A stretch of 64,000 bases of DNA from Bradyrhizobium yuanmingense (GCF_029167105.1 NZ_JARFML010000034.1:7501-71500), one strand, 5' to 3'. Counted from the stretch's first letter, positions 16,947 through 25,223 are shown. Made by a program: numbers and translations. Notes: a model not told the origin generated them from the letters alone.

Positions 16947-18191
16947 ATGAATTTCGATGACACCCCGCAGGAAGCCGCGTTCCGTGAGACCGCGCGCAAA
17001 TGGATCGAGGCCAATGCGCCGAAGGAACTGCATGGCGAGCTGTCAAAGTCCTCCCTCGGCCGCATCCGCCTTGCCAATCACGACATCGTCGATGTCGGCA
17101 AGGCCTGGCAGAAGAAGAAGTTCGAGGGCAATTGGGCCTGCCTGCACTGGCCGAAGGAGTATGGCGGCCGCGGCGCGACGCCGATCGAAAAGGTGATCTG
17201 GCAGCAGGAGGAGGGCGTCTACGGCAAGCTGACGCAGCCGTTCCAGATCGGCGAAGGCATGTGCGGCCCGACCGTGATGGCGTTCGGCAGCGAGGAGGCC
17301 AAGCGCCGTTACTTGCCGAAGCTCGCATCGGGCGAGGAGATCTGGTGCCAGCTGTTCTCCGAGCCGTCCGCCGGCTCCGATGTCGCAGGGCTTCGCACCC
17401 GTGCCGAGAAGAAAGGCGACAATTGGGTCGTCAACGGCCAGAAGATCTGGACCTCGGGCGCGCATTATTCCGACTACGGTCTATTGATCGCGCGCACCGA
17501 TCCGAACGTGCCCAAGCACAAGGGCCTCACCATGTTCTTCCTGGACATGAAGAGCCCGGGCGTCGAGGTCAGGCCGATCAAGCAGGCCAACGGCATGCAG
17601 GAGTTCAACGAGGTCTATTTCACCGATGTGGTGATTCCCGACAGCCAGCGGCTGGGCACTGTGGGCGACGGCTGGAACGTCTCGCTGACCACGCTGATGA
17701 ACGAGCGCATGTCGATCGGCGCGCGGCTCGCGACCGGCGTGCCTGAAATGTTCGAGTTCTGCTCCGATTTGATGCTGGAGGATGGCCTCGCCATCGACGA
17801 TCCCGCCGTGCGCTCGAAGCTCGCCAGTTGGGCGGCCAAGTCGAACGGGCTGAAATACACCAGCTACCGCACGATCTCGGCGCTGTCGAAGGGCGAGCGG
17901 CCGGGTCCGGAGAATTCGATCGGCAAGCTGGTCTCGGGCATGATGCTGCAGGACATCGCGACTTACGCCATGGACCTGCAGGGCGCGGCCGGTGTTCTCA
18001 CCGGCAACGACGAGGAAACGGCCCAGGGCCAATTCCAGCAGATGCTGCTGTCCTCGCCCTCGATGCGCATCGCCGGCGGCACCGATGAGATCCTGCGCAA
18101 CATCATCGCCGAGCGCGTGCTGGGACTGCCCGGCGACATCCGCGTCGACAAGGACGTGCCGTTCAACAAGATCCCGACAAAGGGGCGGTGA
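16947..18191 (+). CDS. Acyl-CoA dehydrogenase, FadE29-like, tandem copy 2
   Basis: A 414-residue paralogue of the preceding protein. Shared blocks include KAWQKKKF/A..WACLHWPKEYGGRGA, GPTVMAFG/GPTMMAFA, EIWCQLFSEPSAGSDVAG and NGQKIWTSGAHYSDYG. It differs in the segment after the FAD motif and near the C-terminus (TGNDEETAQGQFQQM), so the two copies may have different acyl-CoA partners or may form one mixed tetramer. ATG 16947 has AAGGGAAG upstream. The gene ends the left-hand acyl-CoA block; the next gene is on the opposite strand. Confidence 0.92.
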   Translation: MNFDDTPQEAAFRETARKWIEANAPKELHGELSKSSLGRIRLANHDIVDVGKAWQKKKFEGNWACLHWPKEYGGRGATPIEKVIWQQEEGVYGKLTQPFQIGEGMCGPTVMAFGSEEAKRRYLPKLASGEEIWCQLFSEPSAGSDVAGLRTRAEKKGDNWVVNGQKIWTSGAHYSDYGLLIARTDPNVPKHKGLTMFFLDMKSPGVEVRPIKQANGMQEFNEVYFTDVVIPDSQRLGTVGDGWNVSLTTLMNERMSIGARLATGVPEMFEFCSDLMLEDGLAIDDPAVRSKLASWAAKSNGLKYTSYRTISALSKGERPGPENSIGKLVSGMMLQDIATYAMDLQGAAGVLTGNDEETAQGQFQQMLLSSPSMRIAGGTDEILRNIIAERVLGLPGDIRVDKDVPFNKIPTKGR

Positions 18192-18214
18192 TCGCGCGCC
18201 GCGTGGCTATCCCA

Positions 18215-18246
18215 GGTGGGCAAAGGCGCACGGCGCCGTGCCCACC
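18215..18246. repeat. Short palindrome, family E copy 1
   Basis: GGTGGGCAAAGGCGCACGGC continues into GCCGTGCCCACC, one hairpin unit of the larger family E elements at 31449 and 47560. It lies between two convergent genes. Confidence 0.75.
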
Positions 18247-18258
18247 CTTGCCTGTTGC

Positions 18259-19854
18259 TCACTCCACCCCGATCGTCGTCAGGTCCTGGAACCAGTGCTG
18301 CGCCTGCACGAACTGCTTGATCTTCGGTGACAGCGCGTGCGGATTGGTGTCGTGGACGACCCACACCAGCGTGGCATCGTCCACGATCAGCGCATGCGCC
18401 TGCGCCAGCAATTGATCCTGCTTGGTGCTATCGAAAGTCTGCTTGGCCTCGTCGATCAGCGCGTCGACCTTCGGATTCTTGTAGCCGCCCCAATTGACGC
18501 CAACCGGCGCGATCTGGCCGGAATGGAAGAAGCGGACGATGGCGTAGAGCGGATCTGAGGTGACGTAGGCGATGTTGTTGGAGGTGATGCCGGCGTTCAT
18601 CTCGTCGGCGGCGCCCTTGCGCCAATGCGTATAGAGCGTCTCCAGCTCGACCACCTTGAAGTCGATCTCGATGCCGATCTCCTTGAAGCTTTGCTGCAGG
18701 AATTCGTTCATCGGCAGCGACAGCATCTGGCCGGTGCCGCCTTGCGCGATGATGAAGGTGGTCTTCAGCGGCTTTGCTTTGGAATAGCCCGCTTCCTCCA
18801 CCAGCTTCTTGGCGGCGGCGAGATCATATTTCAGCTCGAAGCTGGGCTTGCCGAACCACGGGCTCGACGGGTCGACCTGGCCCTTGGCGGGCTTGGCGAG
18901 GCCGTTCATCAGGCCGACGACTTCGTCGCGGTTGATCGCAAGATTCAGCGCCTTGCGCAGGCGGATGTCGGTCCAGGGCGAGCCCGGCAGCACGCTGAGG
19001 TGATAATTCCACACATGCGGCGTGACGTTGTCGACCAGCTTCATGCCGGCCGCCTTCAGCTGCGGCACGGCATCCGGCGCCGGCGTCTCGATCAGGTCGA
19101 CCTGGCCGGCGAGCAGCGCATTGGTGCGCGTCAGCGCTTCCGGCATCGGCACCAGCACGATCTTGTCGACCTTCGGAATGCGCTTCTTGTTCCAATAGTC
19201 CGGATTTTTGCTGAGCTCGGCGAGCTCGCGCGGCACCAGCTTCGTCAGCTTGAACGGGCCGGTTCCGGAGGGCTGGCTGGCGAACTTGTCCCAATCCTTG
19301 CCGAGCTTTTCATATTGCGCCGGGCTCGAGACCAGGAACCACAGCATCTGATAGGGGAAGAAGGAATCCACCGTCTTGGTGGTGATCTCCACGGTGAAGT
19401 CGTCGATCTTGGCGTAGCTGGCGACGGAGGGGAGGCGGGTCTTCACCTGCGCGCTCTGCCGCTTGTCGAATTGCGGCGCCTTGTCGTTGAGCACCTTGTC
19501 GAGATTCCAGATCACCGCATCGGCGTTGAAATCGCTGCCGTCGTGAAACTTCACGCCCTTGCGCAGCGTGAAGCGCCACTTCGTCTTGTCGGCGTCGTCC
19601 ACCTTCCATTCGGTGGCGAGGCCCGGCACCAGCTTGCCGGGGCGGTCGGCGACGTCCATCTCCCAGGCCACCAGCGGATCGTAGATCGTGTAGGCCGTGA
19701 ACTGATAGGCGCCGGCGCCACGATCTGGCTGGCCGGTGGTGAGTGGAATATCCGCCATCGAGATGCCGTAGCGCACCATTGTTTCGGCGTGCGCCGTGAT
19801 TGCGGACACCGCCAGTGCAAGCACGGCGAGACAGGTCGATAGACGAATACGCAT
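18259..19854 (-). CDS. ABC transporter substrate-binding protein, family 5 (divergent copy)
   Basis: A 531-residue periplasmic binding protein of the oligopeptide/nickel/dipeptide type. A Sec signal occupies residues 1-24 (LAVLALAVSAITAHAET). Family 5 hallmarks are LVPGLATEWKVDD, KGVKFHDGSDFNADAVIWN and SKNPDYWNKKRIPKVD. It is about half identical by eye to the binding protein at 20053-21714 and is transcribed away from it, sharing a 198-bp promoter region. It has no permease genes of its own, so it probably feeds the same membrane subunits with a related ligand. It ends at 18259 in a convergent gap carrying a short repeat. Confidence 0.92.
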   Translation of the reverse strand: MRIRLSTCLAVLALAVSAITAHAETMVRYGISMADIPLTTGQPDRGAGAYQFTAYTIYDPLVAWEMDVADRPGKLVPGLATEWKVDDADKTKWRFTLRKGVKFHDGSDFNADAVIWNLDKVLNDKAPQFDKRQSAQVKTRLPSVASYAKIDDFTVEITTKTVDSFFPYQMLWFLVSSPAQYEKLGKDWDKFASQPSGTGPFKLTKLVPRELAELSKNPDYWNKKRIPKVDKIVLVPMPEALTRTNALLAGQVDLIETPAPDAVPQLKAAGMKLVDNVTPHVWNYHLSVLPGSPWTDIRLRKALNLAINRDEVVGLMNGLAKPAKGQVDPSSPWFGKPSFELKYDLAAAKKLVEEAGYSKAKPLKTTFIIAQGGTGQMLSLPMNEFLQQSFKEIGIEIDFKVVELETLYTHWRKGAADEMNAGITSNNIAYVTSDPLYAIVRFFHSGQIAPVGVNWGGYKNPKVDALIDEAKQTFDSTKQDQLLAQAHALIVDDATLVWVVHDTNPHALSPKIKQFVQAQHWFQDLTTIGVE

Positions 19855-19986
19855 GGCCTAAAGCTCCAGGGGGATCTGGGACCAAACCTGCAATCTTGAT
19901 GCCAGAATAGGCAGCGCGCCGATTTCGCCCGTGCGTCATCACAAGGACTTGTCGTCGCAGGGGCAATTCGCAGAAAAAGTTTTCCC

Positions 19987-20003
19987 TTGGCATAGCCATT
20001 GCA
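19987..20003 (+). promoter_or_regulatory. Candidate sigma-54 (RpoN) promoter
   Basis: TTGGCATAGCCATTGCA has the invariant GG (19989-19990) and GC (20001-20002) spaced exactly 12 bp, and matches TTGGCAC-G-N4-TTGCA except at the C-G pair after GGCA. A transcript would start near 20013, about 40 bp before ATG 20053. It points into the importer/amidase operon. A small ACAAGGACTTGT dyad lies upstream at 19941-19952. Use by RpoN is inference from the match. Confidence 0.6.
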
Positions 20004-20052
20004 TACGATTGCATCAAAATTAATCATCGGAAGCCGGAAAGGGACTGAGGCG

Positions 20053-21714
20053 ATGTTTATCAAGAACAACAACACACGGGCGGCGCTGATCGCGCTGTTG
20101 GCGCTGGGCAGCGCGGCCGCATGGCCGCGGGTGGCGGCTGCCGAAACTGTGCTGCGCATCGGCATGACTGCTGCCGATATTCCGCGCACGCTCGGCCAGC
20201 CCGATCAGGGTTTTGAGGGCAACCGCTTCACCGGCCTCACCATGTACGATGCGCTGACCAGCTGGGACCTGTCCTCTGCCGACAAGGCGAGCGTGGTGAT
20301 CCCCGGCCTTGCCACCGAATGGAAGGTCGACGATGCCGACAAGACCAAGTGGACCTTCAAGCTGCGCCCCGGCGTCACCTTCCATGACGGCTCGCCGTTC
20401 AATGCCGATGCGGTGGTGTGGAATGTCGAGAAGGTGCTGAAGCAGGATGCGCCGCAATTCGACGCCAGCCAGGTCGGCGTCACGGCCTCGCGCATGCCGA
20501 CGCTGGCCTCCGCGAAGAAGATCGACGACATGACCGTCGAGCTCACCACCAAGGAGCCCGACAGCTTCCTGCCGATCAACCTCACCAATCTGTTCATGGC
20601 GAGCCCTGCGAAGTGGCAGTCCTTCTACGACAAGGCCGAAGGCGCCGACGCCAAGGCGAAGTCGCAGGCCGCATGGACCGCCTTCGCCAAGAGCGCCTCG
20701 GGCACCGGCCCGTGGAAGATGGCGAGCTTCACCCCGCGCGAGCGGCTCGAGCTCGTCAAGAACCCGGACTACTGGAACAAGGCGCGCGTGCCCAAGGTCG
20801 ACAAGATGGTGCTGCTGCCGATGCCGGAAGCCAACGCGCGCACCGCGGCGCTGCTGTCCGGCCAGGTCGATTGGGTCGAGGCGCCGGCACCGGACGCGCT
20901 GCCCGAGCTCAAGCAGCGCGGCTTCAAGCTCTACTCCAACGAGCAGCCGCACGTCTGGCCGTGGCAGTTCTCGCGCGTCGAGGGCTCGCCCTGGAACGAC
21001 ATCCGGGTGCGCAAGGCCGCGAACCTCTGCGTCGACCGCGAAGGCCTCAGGGACGGTCTGCTCGCGGGGCTGATGGTGCCGGCGTCCGGCACCTTCGAGC
21101 CCGGCCATCCCTGGCGCGGCAATCCCACCTTTCAGATCAAGTACGACAAGGCGGCTGCGCAAAAGTTGATGCAGGAGGCCGGCTACGGTCCTAACAAGAA
21201 GCTGACCGTGAAGACGCAGACGTCGGCGTCCGGCTCGGGCCAGATGCAGCCCTTGCCGATGAACGAGTATCTCCAGCAGGCGCTGGCCGAATGCTATTTC
21301 GACGTTCAGCTCGACGTCATCGAATGGAATACACTGTTCACCAACTGGCGCCGCGGCGCCAAGGATCCCAGCGCCAACGGCTCGCACGCGACCAACGTCA
21401 CCTACGCGGCGATGGACCCGTTCTTCGCGCTGGTGCGCTTCCTGCAGTCGGGCATGGCGCCGCCGGTCTCGAACAATTGGGGCTTCATCAACAACCCCAA
21501 ATTCGACGAGCTGGTGAAGAAGGCGCGTCAGACCTTCGATCCCGCCGCGCGCGACGCCGCACTCGCCGAATTGCACGCAGCCTCCGTGGATGACGCCGCC
21601 TTCCTCTACGTCGCCCATGACGTCGGCCCGCGCGCCATGAGCCCGAAGGTGACAGGCGTCGTGCAGCCGAAGAGCTGGTTCATCGACTTCTCGCCGGTGT
21701 CGATCGCGCAGTAA
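20053..21714 (+). CDS. ABC transporter substrate-binding protein, family 5
   Basis: A 553-residue periplasmic binding protein and the first gene of the importer operon. ATG 20053 follows GAGG and gives a Sec signal (AALIALLALGSAAAWPRVAAAET). Hallmarks are VIPGLATEWKVDDADKTKWT, VTFHDGSPFNADAVVWN and VKNPDYWNKARVPKVDKM. It is a paralogue of the divergent protein at 18259-19854. The ligand cannot be named, but the amidase in the same operon makes an amide or a small peptide-like compound likely. A nested repeat element (21737-21859) separates it from the permease genes. Confidence 0.93.
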   Translation: MFIKNNNTRAALIALLALGSAAAWPRVAAAETVLRIGMTAADIPRTLGQPDQGFEGNRFTGLTMYDALTSWDLSSADKASVVIPGLATEWKVDDADKTKWTFKLRPGVTFHDGSPFNADAVVWNVEKVLKQDAPQFDASQVGVTASRMPTLASAKKIDDMTVELTTKEPDSFLPINLTNLFMASPAKWQSFYDKAEGADAKAKSQAAWTAFAKSASGTGPWKMASFTPRERLELVKNPDYWNKARVPKVDKMVLLPMPEANARTAALLSGQVDWVEAPAPDALPELKQRGFKLYSNEQPHVWPWQFSRVEGSPWNDIRVRKAANLCVDREGLRDGLLAGLMVPASGTFEPGHPWRGNPTFQIKYDKAAAQKLMQEAGYGPNKKLTVKTQTSASGSGQMQPLPMNEYLQQALAECYFDVQLDVIEWNTLFTNWRRGAKDPSANGSHATNVTYAAMDPFFALVRFLQSGMAPPVSNNWGFINNPKFDELVKKARQTFDPAARDAALAELHAASVDDAAFLYVAHDVGPRAMSPKVTGVVQPKSWFIDFSPVSIAQ

Positions 21715-21736
21715 GGTGAGCACGCTCTATCGACGC

Positions 21737-21859
21737 GTCATGCCCGGGCTTGACCCGGGCATCCACGTCTTTCTTCCGTCATTCCGGATTCACCCTTCGG
21801 GTGCCCCGGAATGACGGCGCAAGCGGCGCGTGGATGGCCGGGTCAAGCCCGGCCATGAC
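21737..21859. repeat. Palindromic repeat, family A copy 3, interrupted by a family B element
   Basis: The outer arms GTCATGCCCGGGCTTGACC and GGTCAAGCCCGGCCATGAC belong to family A. Between them, 21778-21815 is a complete short family B hairpin. The remaining CATCCACGTCTTTC on the left has its partner GCGTGGATG on the right, so the family A element was split by the family B one. Confidence 0.85.
21778..21815. repeat. Short family B hairpin nested in family A
   Basis: GTCATTCCGGATTCACCC and GGGTGCCCCGGAATGAC form one tight hairpin around TTC. It is the shortest family B copy in the window and sits inside a family A element. Confidence 0.85.
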
Positions 21860-21897
21860 GATCCGCGAAGTCTACGCACTAACCTGAGTAACCCAAC

Positions 21898-22851
21898 GTG
21901 CTCGCCTATATCGCCAGACGCATTGTCTACGTCGTCCCGATCGTCATCAGCGTCGCGCTGGTGTGCTTCCTGCTCGTGCACATCACGCCGGGCGATCCGC
22001 TGGTCGCCGTGCTGCCGGCCGACGCGTCGCAGGAGCTCGCCGCGCAGCTGCGCGCCGCCTACGGCTTCGACCGGCCGTTGCCGGTTCAGTTCGGCCTGTG
22101 GCTGTTGCGTGCCCTTCACGGCGATCTCGGCAATTCCATCGCGACGGGCCGTCCGGTGCTGGCCGAGGTCATGCGCGCGGTCGGCAACACCGTCACGCTC
22201 GCGATTGCCGCCGCCATCATCGGCTTCACCATGGGCGTCCTGCTCGGCCTGATCGCCGGCTATTTCCGCGAGACCTGGGTCGACAAGGTCGCGACCTCCT
22301 TTGCCATCGCCGGCGTCTCGGTGCCGCATTACTGGCTCGGCATGCTGCTCGTCATCATCTTCTCGGTCCAGCTGAACTGGCTGCCTGCGGTCGGCGCCGG
22401 GCCCAGTGGCTCCAACTCCTGGGCCTGGGATTGGGCGCATCTCAAATATCTCGTGCTGCCCGCGATCACGACGTCGGTGATCCCGATGGGCATCGTCACC
22501 CGCACCGTGCGTGCGCTCACCGGCGACATTCTCTCGCAGGATTTCGTCGAGGCCTTGCGCGCAAAAGGCCTGCACGAGCGCGGCGTGTTCCGCCACGTCA
22601 TCAAGAACGCCGCGCCCACCGCGCTCGCGGTGATGGGGCTGCAGCTCGGCTACATGCTCGGTGGATCGATCCTGATCGAGACCGTGTTCTCCTGGCCGGG
22701 CTCGGGCTTCCTGCTCAACTCCGCGATCTTCCAGCGCGACCTGCCGCTGCTGCAGGGCACGATCCTGATCCTGGCGCTGTTCTTCGTCTTCCTCAATCTT
22801 CTGGTCGACATCGCCCAAGCCGCGATCGACCCGCGCATCAAGCGGGGCTGA
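21898..22851 (+). CDS. ABC transporter permease, DppB/OppB-like
   Basis: A 317-residue inner-membrane permease of the peptide/nickel importer family. The start is GTG 21898 (VLAYIARRIVYVVPIV). About six membrane spans are visible, including VVPIVISVALVCFLLV near the start and ILILALFFVFLNLLVDIA near the end. The EAA loop that contacts the ATPase is ALRAKGLHERGVFRHVIKNA (about 215-235), and GYMLGGSILIETVFSWPGSG follows as expected. It is the second gene of the operon. The family is normally paired with a DppC-type permease, found next at 23062. Confidence 0.93.
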   Translation: MLAYIARRIVYVVPIVISVALVCFLLVHITPGDPLVAVLPADASQELAAQLRAAYGFDRPLPVQFGLWLLRALHGDLGNSIATGRPVLAEVMRAVGNTVTLAIAAAIIGFTMGVLLGLIAGYFRETWVDKVATSFAIAGVSVPHYWLGMLLVIIFSVQLNWLPAVGAGPSGSNSWAWDWAHLKYLVLPAITTSVIPMGIVTRTVRALTGDILSQDFVEALRAKGLHERGVFRHVIKNAAPTALAVMGLQLGYMLGGSILIETVFSWPGSGFLLNSAIFQRDLPLLQGTILILALFFVFLNLLVDIAQAAIDPRIKRG

Positions 22852-22887
22852 TGCAATGAGCCCAGCTGTTGCCAGGCAAACGGTGCG

Positions 22888-23007
22888 CTCCCTCCCCCGC
22901 CTGCGGGGGAGGGTTGGGGAGAGGGTGTTTCCGCTCGCGAGAACCCCCAAGAGGCGAAAGCCCTCACCCGTCGCTTCGCGACGACCTCTCCCGCAAGCGG
23001 GAGAGGT
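22888..23007. repeat. Palindromic repeat, family D copy 2, inside the importer operon
   Basis: CTCCCTCCCCCGCCTGCGGG and CCGCAAGCGGGAGAGG mark the ends, with GAGAGGGTG near the left and CCCTCACCC on the right. It lies between the two permease genes of one operon, so transcription must read through it or the downstream genes need another promoter. Confidence 0.85.
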
Positions 23008-23061
23008 TAAGGGAGCCCGCAATTCGCACCGACTACACCCATACGCGACGGGAGCCAGCCG

Positions 23062-23964
23062 ATGAGCGAGCTCCCGTTGTCCGCCACCGCCGATGCTGCG
23101 CTGCAGGCCGCGCCCGCCACCAAGGCGCGCGGCTATTGGGCGACCGTCGGCCGCCGCATCATGCGCGACAAGGTCAGCATGGCCTGCGCGCTGGTGCTGC
23201 TGCTGATCTTCCTGTCCGCGATCCTCGCGCCGTGGCTCGGTCTCGAGGATCCCTACAAGGGTTCGATGATCCGGCGGCTCCGCCACATCGGCACCACAGG
23301 CTATCCGCTCGGCACCGACGAGCTCGGCCGCGACATGCTGGCGCGGCTGATCTATGGCGGGCGCCTGTCGCTGGTCATCGGCATCCTGCCCGTGATCCTG
23401 GCCTTCTGCATCGGCACCTCGCTCGGCATCATCGCCGGCTATGTCGGCGGCAAGCTCAACACCGCGATCATGCGCACGGTGGACGTGTTCTACGCCTTCC
23501 CGTCGGTGCTGCTGGCGATCGCGATCTCCGGCGCGCTCGGCGCCGGCATCCTCAACTCCATCGTGGCGCTGACCATCGTGTTCGTGCCGCAGATCACCCG
23601 CGTCGCTGAGAGCGTCACCACCGGCGTGCGCAACATGGACTTCGTCGAGGCCGCCCGTGCCTCCGGCGCCGGCGCCTTCACCATCATGCGCGTCCACATC
23701 CTCGGCAACGTGCTCGGCGCGATCTTCGTCTATGCCACCAGCCTGATTTCGGTCTCGATGATCCTGGCCGCCGGTCTGTCCTTCCTCGGCCTCGGGACAA
23801 AACCGCCGGAGCCGGAATGGGGCCTGATGCTGAACACGCTGCGCACCGCGATCTACGTCAATCCCTGGGTCGCAGCCCTGCCGGGCGCGATGATCTTCGC
23901 GGTCTCGATCTGCTTCAATCTCCTTTCGGACGGCCTGCGCAGCGCCATGGACATCAGGAACTAG
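23062..23964 (+). CDS. ABC transporter permease, DppC/OppC-like
   Basis: A 300-residue inner-membrane permease, partner of the DppB-like protein. An N-terminal cytoplasmic part (residues 1-45) precedes the first span ALVLLLIFLSAILAPWLG. The segment GTDELGRDMLARLIYGGRLSL is diagnostic of the DppC group. The EAA loop is EAARASGAGAFTIMRVHILGN. Five to six spans are visible in all. Only 3 bp separate it from the ATPase gene at 23968, so these two are tightly coupled. The start ATG 23062 follows GGAGCC. Confidence 0.93.
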   Translation: MSELPLSATADAALQAAPATKARGYWATVGRRIMRDKVSMACALVLLLIFLSAILAPWLGLEDPYKGSMIRRLRHIGTTGYPLGTDELGRDMLARLIYGGRLSLVIGILPVILAFCIGTSLGIIAGYVGGKLNTAIMRTVDVFYAFPSVLLAIAISGALGAGILNSIVALTIVFVPQITRVAESVTTGVRNMDFVEAARASGAGAFTIMRVHILGNVLGAIFVYATSLISVSMILAAGLSFLGLGTKPPEPEWGLMLNTLRTAIYVNPWVAALPGAMIFAVSICFNLLSDGLRSAMDIRN

Positions 23965-23967
23965 GCC

Positions 23968-25029
23968 ATGAGCGAGATCAACGCATCTGTCGCCATGCTG
24001 GAGCCGGTCGAGGACCGCGGTGGGCTCGCGCAGCCGCTACTGCAGGTCAACGGCCTGACCAAGCATTTTCCGGTGCGCGGCGGCCTGTTCGCCGCCAAGC
24101 GCACGGTGCGTGCCGTCGACAATGTCTCCTTCTCCGTCGCCAAGGGCGAGACGGTCGGCATCGTCGGCGAGTCCGGCTGCGGCAAGTCCACCACCGCGCG
24201 GCTCCTGATGCACCTGATGCCGCGCGATGACGGCGACATCATCTATGACGGCATGTCCGTGGGCCAGTCGCTGAGCTTGCGCGAGCTGCGCCGCGGCATG
24301 CAGATGGTGTTCCAGGATTCCTACGCCTCGCTCAATCCGCGCCTGACGATCGAGGAGTCGATCGCTTTCGGGCCCAAGGTCCACGGCATGGCCGATGGCG
24401 CGGCGCGCACGCTCGCGCGCGAGCTGCTCGGCAAGGTCGGCCTGCGCCCGGAAAACTTCGCCAACCGCTATCCGCACGAGATTTCCGGCGGCCAGCGCCA
24501 GCGCGTCAACATCGCCCGTGCGCTGGCGCTGTCGCCGCGGCTGGTGATCCTGGACGAGGCGGTCTCGGCGCTCGACAAATCCGTCGAGGCGCAGGTGCTC
24601 AATCTGCTCGCAGATCTCAAGCGCGAATTTGGCCTCACCTATCTCTTCATCAGCCACGACCTCAACGTCGTGCGCTACATCTCGGACCGCGTGCTGGTGA
24701 TGTATCTCGGCGAGGTCGTCGAGCTCGGCCCGGTCGACCAGGTCTGGGACAGCCCGGCGCATCCCTATACCCGCGCGCTGCTCGCGGCGATGCCGTCTTC
24801 CGATCCCGACAGGCGCACCGAGACGCCGCCGATCACGGGCGACCCGCCCAATCCGATCGATCCGCCGCCGGGCTGCCGTTTCCACACCCGTTGCCCGTTT
24901 GCGGAGCCGCTCTGCGCAAATGCGACACCAAAGCTCAGCGCGCTGGATAATATGGGCCACGAGGCCGCGTGCTACATGGCGATACCGGGTTCAGGCCACA
25001 GCCGCGCCCCCAGGGGAGACACCGCATGA
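23968..25029 (+). CDS. ABC transporter ATP-binding protein, DppF/OppF-like
   Basis: A 353-residue cytoplasmic ATPase subunit. Walker A is GESGCGKST (about 72-80), the signature ISGGQRQRVNIARAL near 171, and Walker B LVILDEAVSALD. The C-terminal oligopeptide-transporter domain carries the iron-sulfur-type cysteines CRFHTRCPF, CANA and AACY. Residue 31 onward (LLQVNGLTKHFPVRGGLFAAKRTVRAVDN) matches the F-type subunit. Its stop overlaps the next start as ATGA (25026-25029), so the AtzG-like gene is translationally coupled to it. Confidence 0.93.
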   Translation: MSEINASVAMLEPVEDRGGLAQPLLQVNGLTKHFPVRGGLFAAKRTVRAVDNVSFSVAKGETVGIVGESGCGKSTTARLLMHLMPRDDGDIIYDGMSVGQSLSLRELRRGMQMVFQDSYASLNPRLTIEESIAFGPKVHGMADGAARTLARELLGKVGLRPENFANRYPHEISGGQRQRVNIARALALSPRLVILDEAVSALDKSVEAQVLNLLADLKREFGLTYLFISHDLNVVRYISDRVLVMYLGEVVELGPVDQVWDSPAHPYTRALLAAMPSSDPDRRTETPPITGDPPNPIDPPPGCRFHTRCPFAEPLCANATPKLSALDNMGHEAACYMAIPGSGHSRAPRGDTA

Positions 25030-25223
25030 CGAGACCGACACCGAAAGAGATCAAGCCGATCGCGCACATCGCCGGCGTGCCCGTGGACGACGAGATCGCG
25101 ATCCGCATCTCCAATGCCATCGGCCCCGCCTTCGAAGGCTTCGCCGCGATCGCCGGCACGCTGCCGTTCGATCTGGAGCCCGCCACCTATGTGCTCGCGC
25201 AGACGCAGAAGGTGTCGAAATGA
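25026..25223 (+). CDS. Small AtzG-like (DUF4089) protein, likely partner of the amidase
   Basis: A 65-residue protein starting at ATG 25026, inside an ATGA overlap with the ATPase gene and ending in another ATGA overlap with the amidase gene. The sequence contains a proline-rich start (TRPTPKEIKPIAHIAGVPVDDEI) and a compact helical middle ISNAIGPAFEGFAAIA, ending FDLEPATYVLAQ. This size, composition and position match the AtzG family, GatC-like small subunits that sit upstream of AtzE-type amidases in the cyanuric acid pathway of Pseudomonas ADP. The match is by pattern recall, not alignment. If right, the amidase would need this protein for folding or stability. Confidence 0.72.
   Translation: MTRPTPKEIKPIAHIAGVPVDDEIAIRISNAIGPAFEGFAAIAGTLPFDLEPATYVLAQTQKVSK

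Noticed and set aside
21790..23697. A 635-codon minus-strand frame opposite the permease genes
   Set aside because: Composition is typical of an antisense shadow in high-G+C DNA, and it crosses two repeat elements; both permeases on the plus strand are well supported.
24969..25223. An 84-codon version of the AtzG-like protein
   Set aside because: The first 19 codons are inside the ATPase gene and have no ribosome site; ATG 25026 gives the ATGA overlap seen at each junction of this part of the operon.
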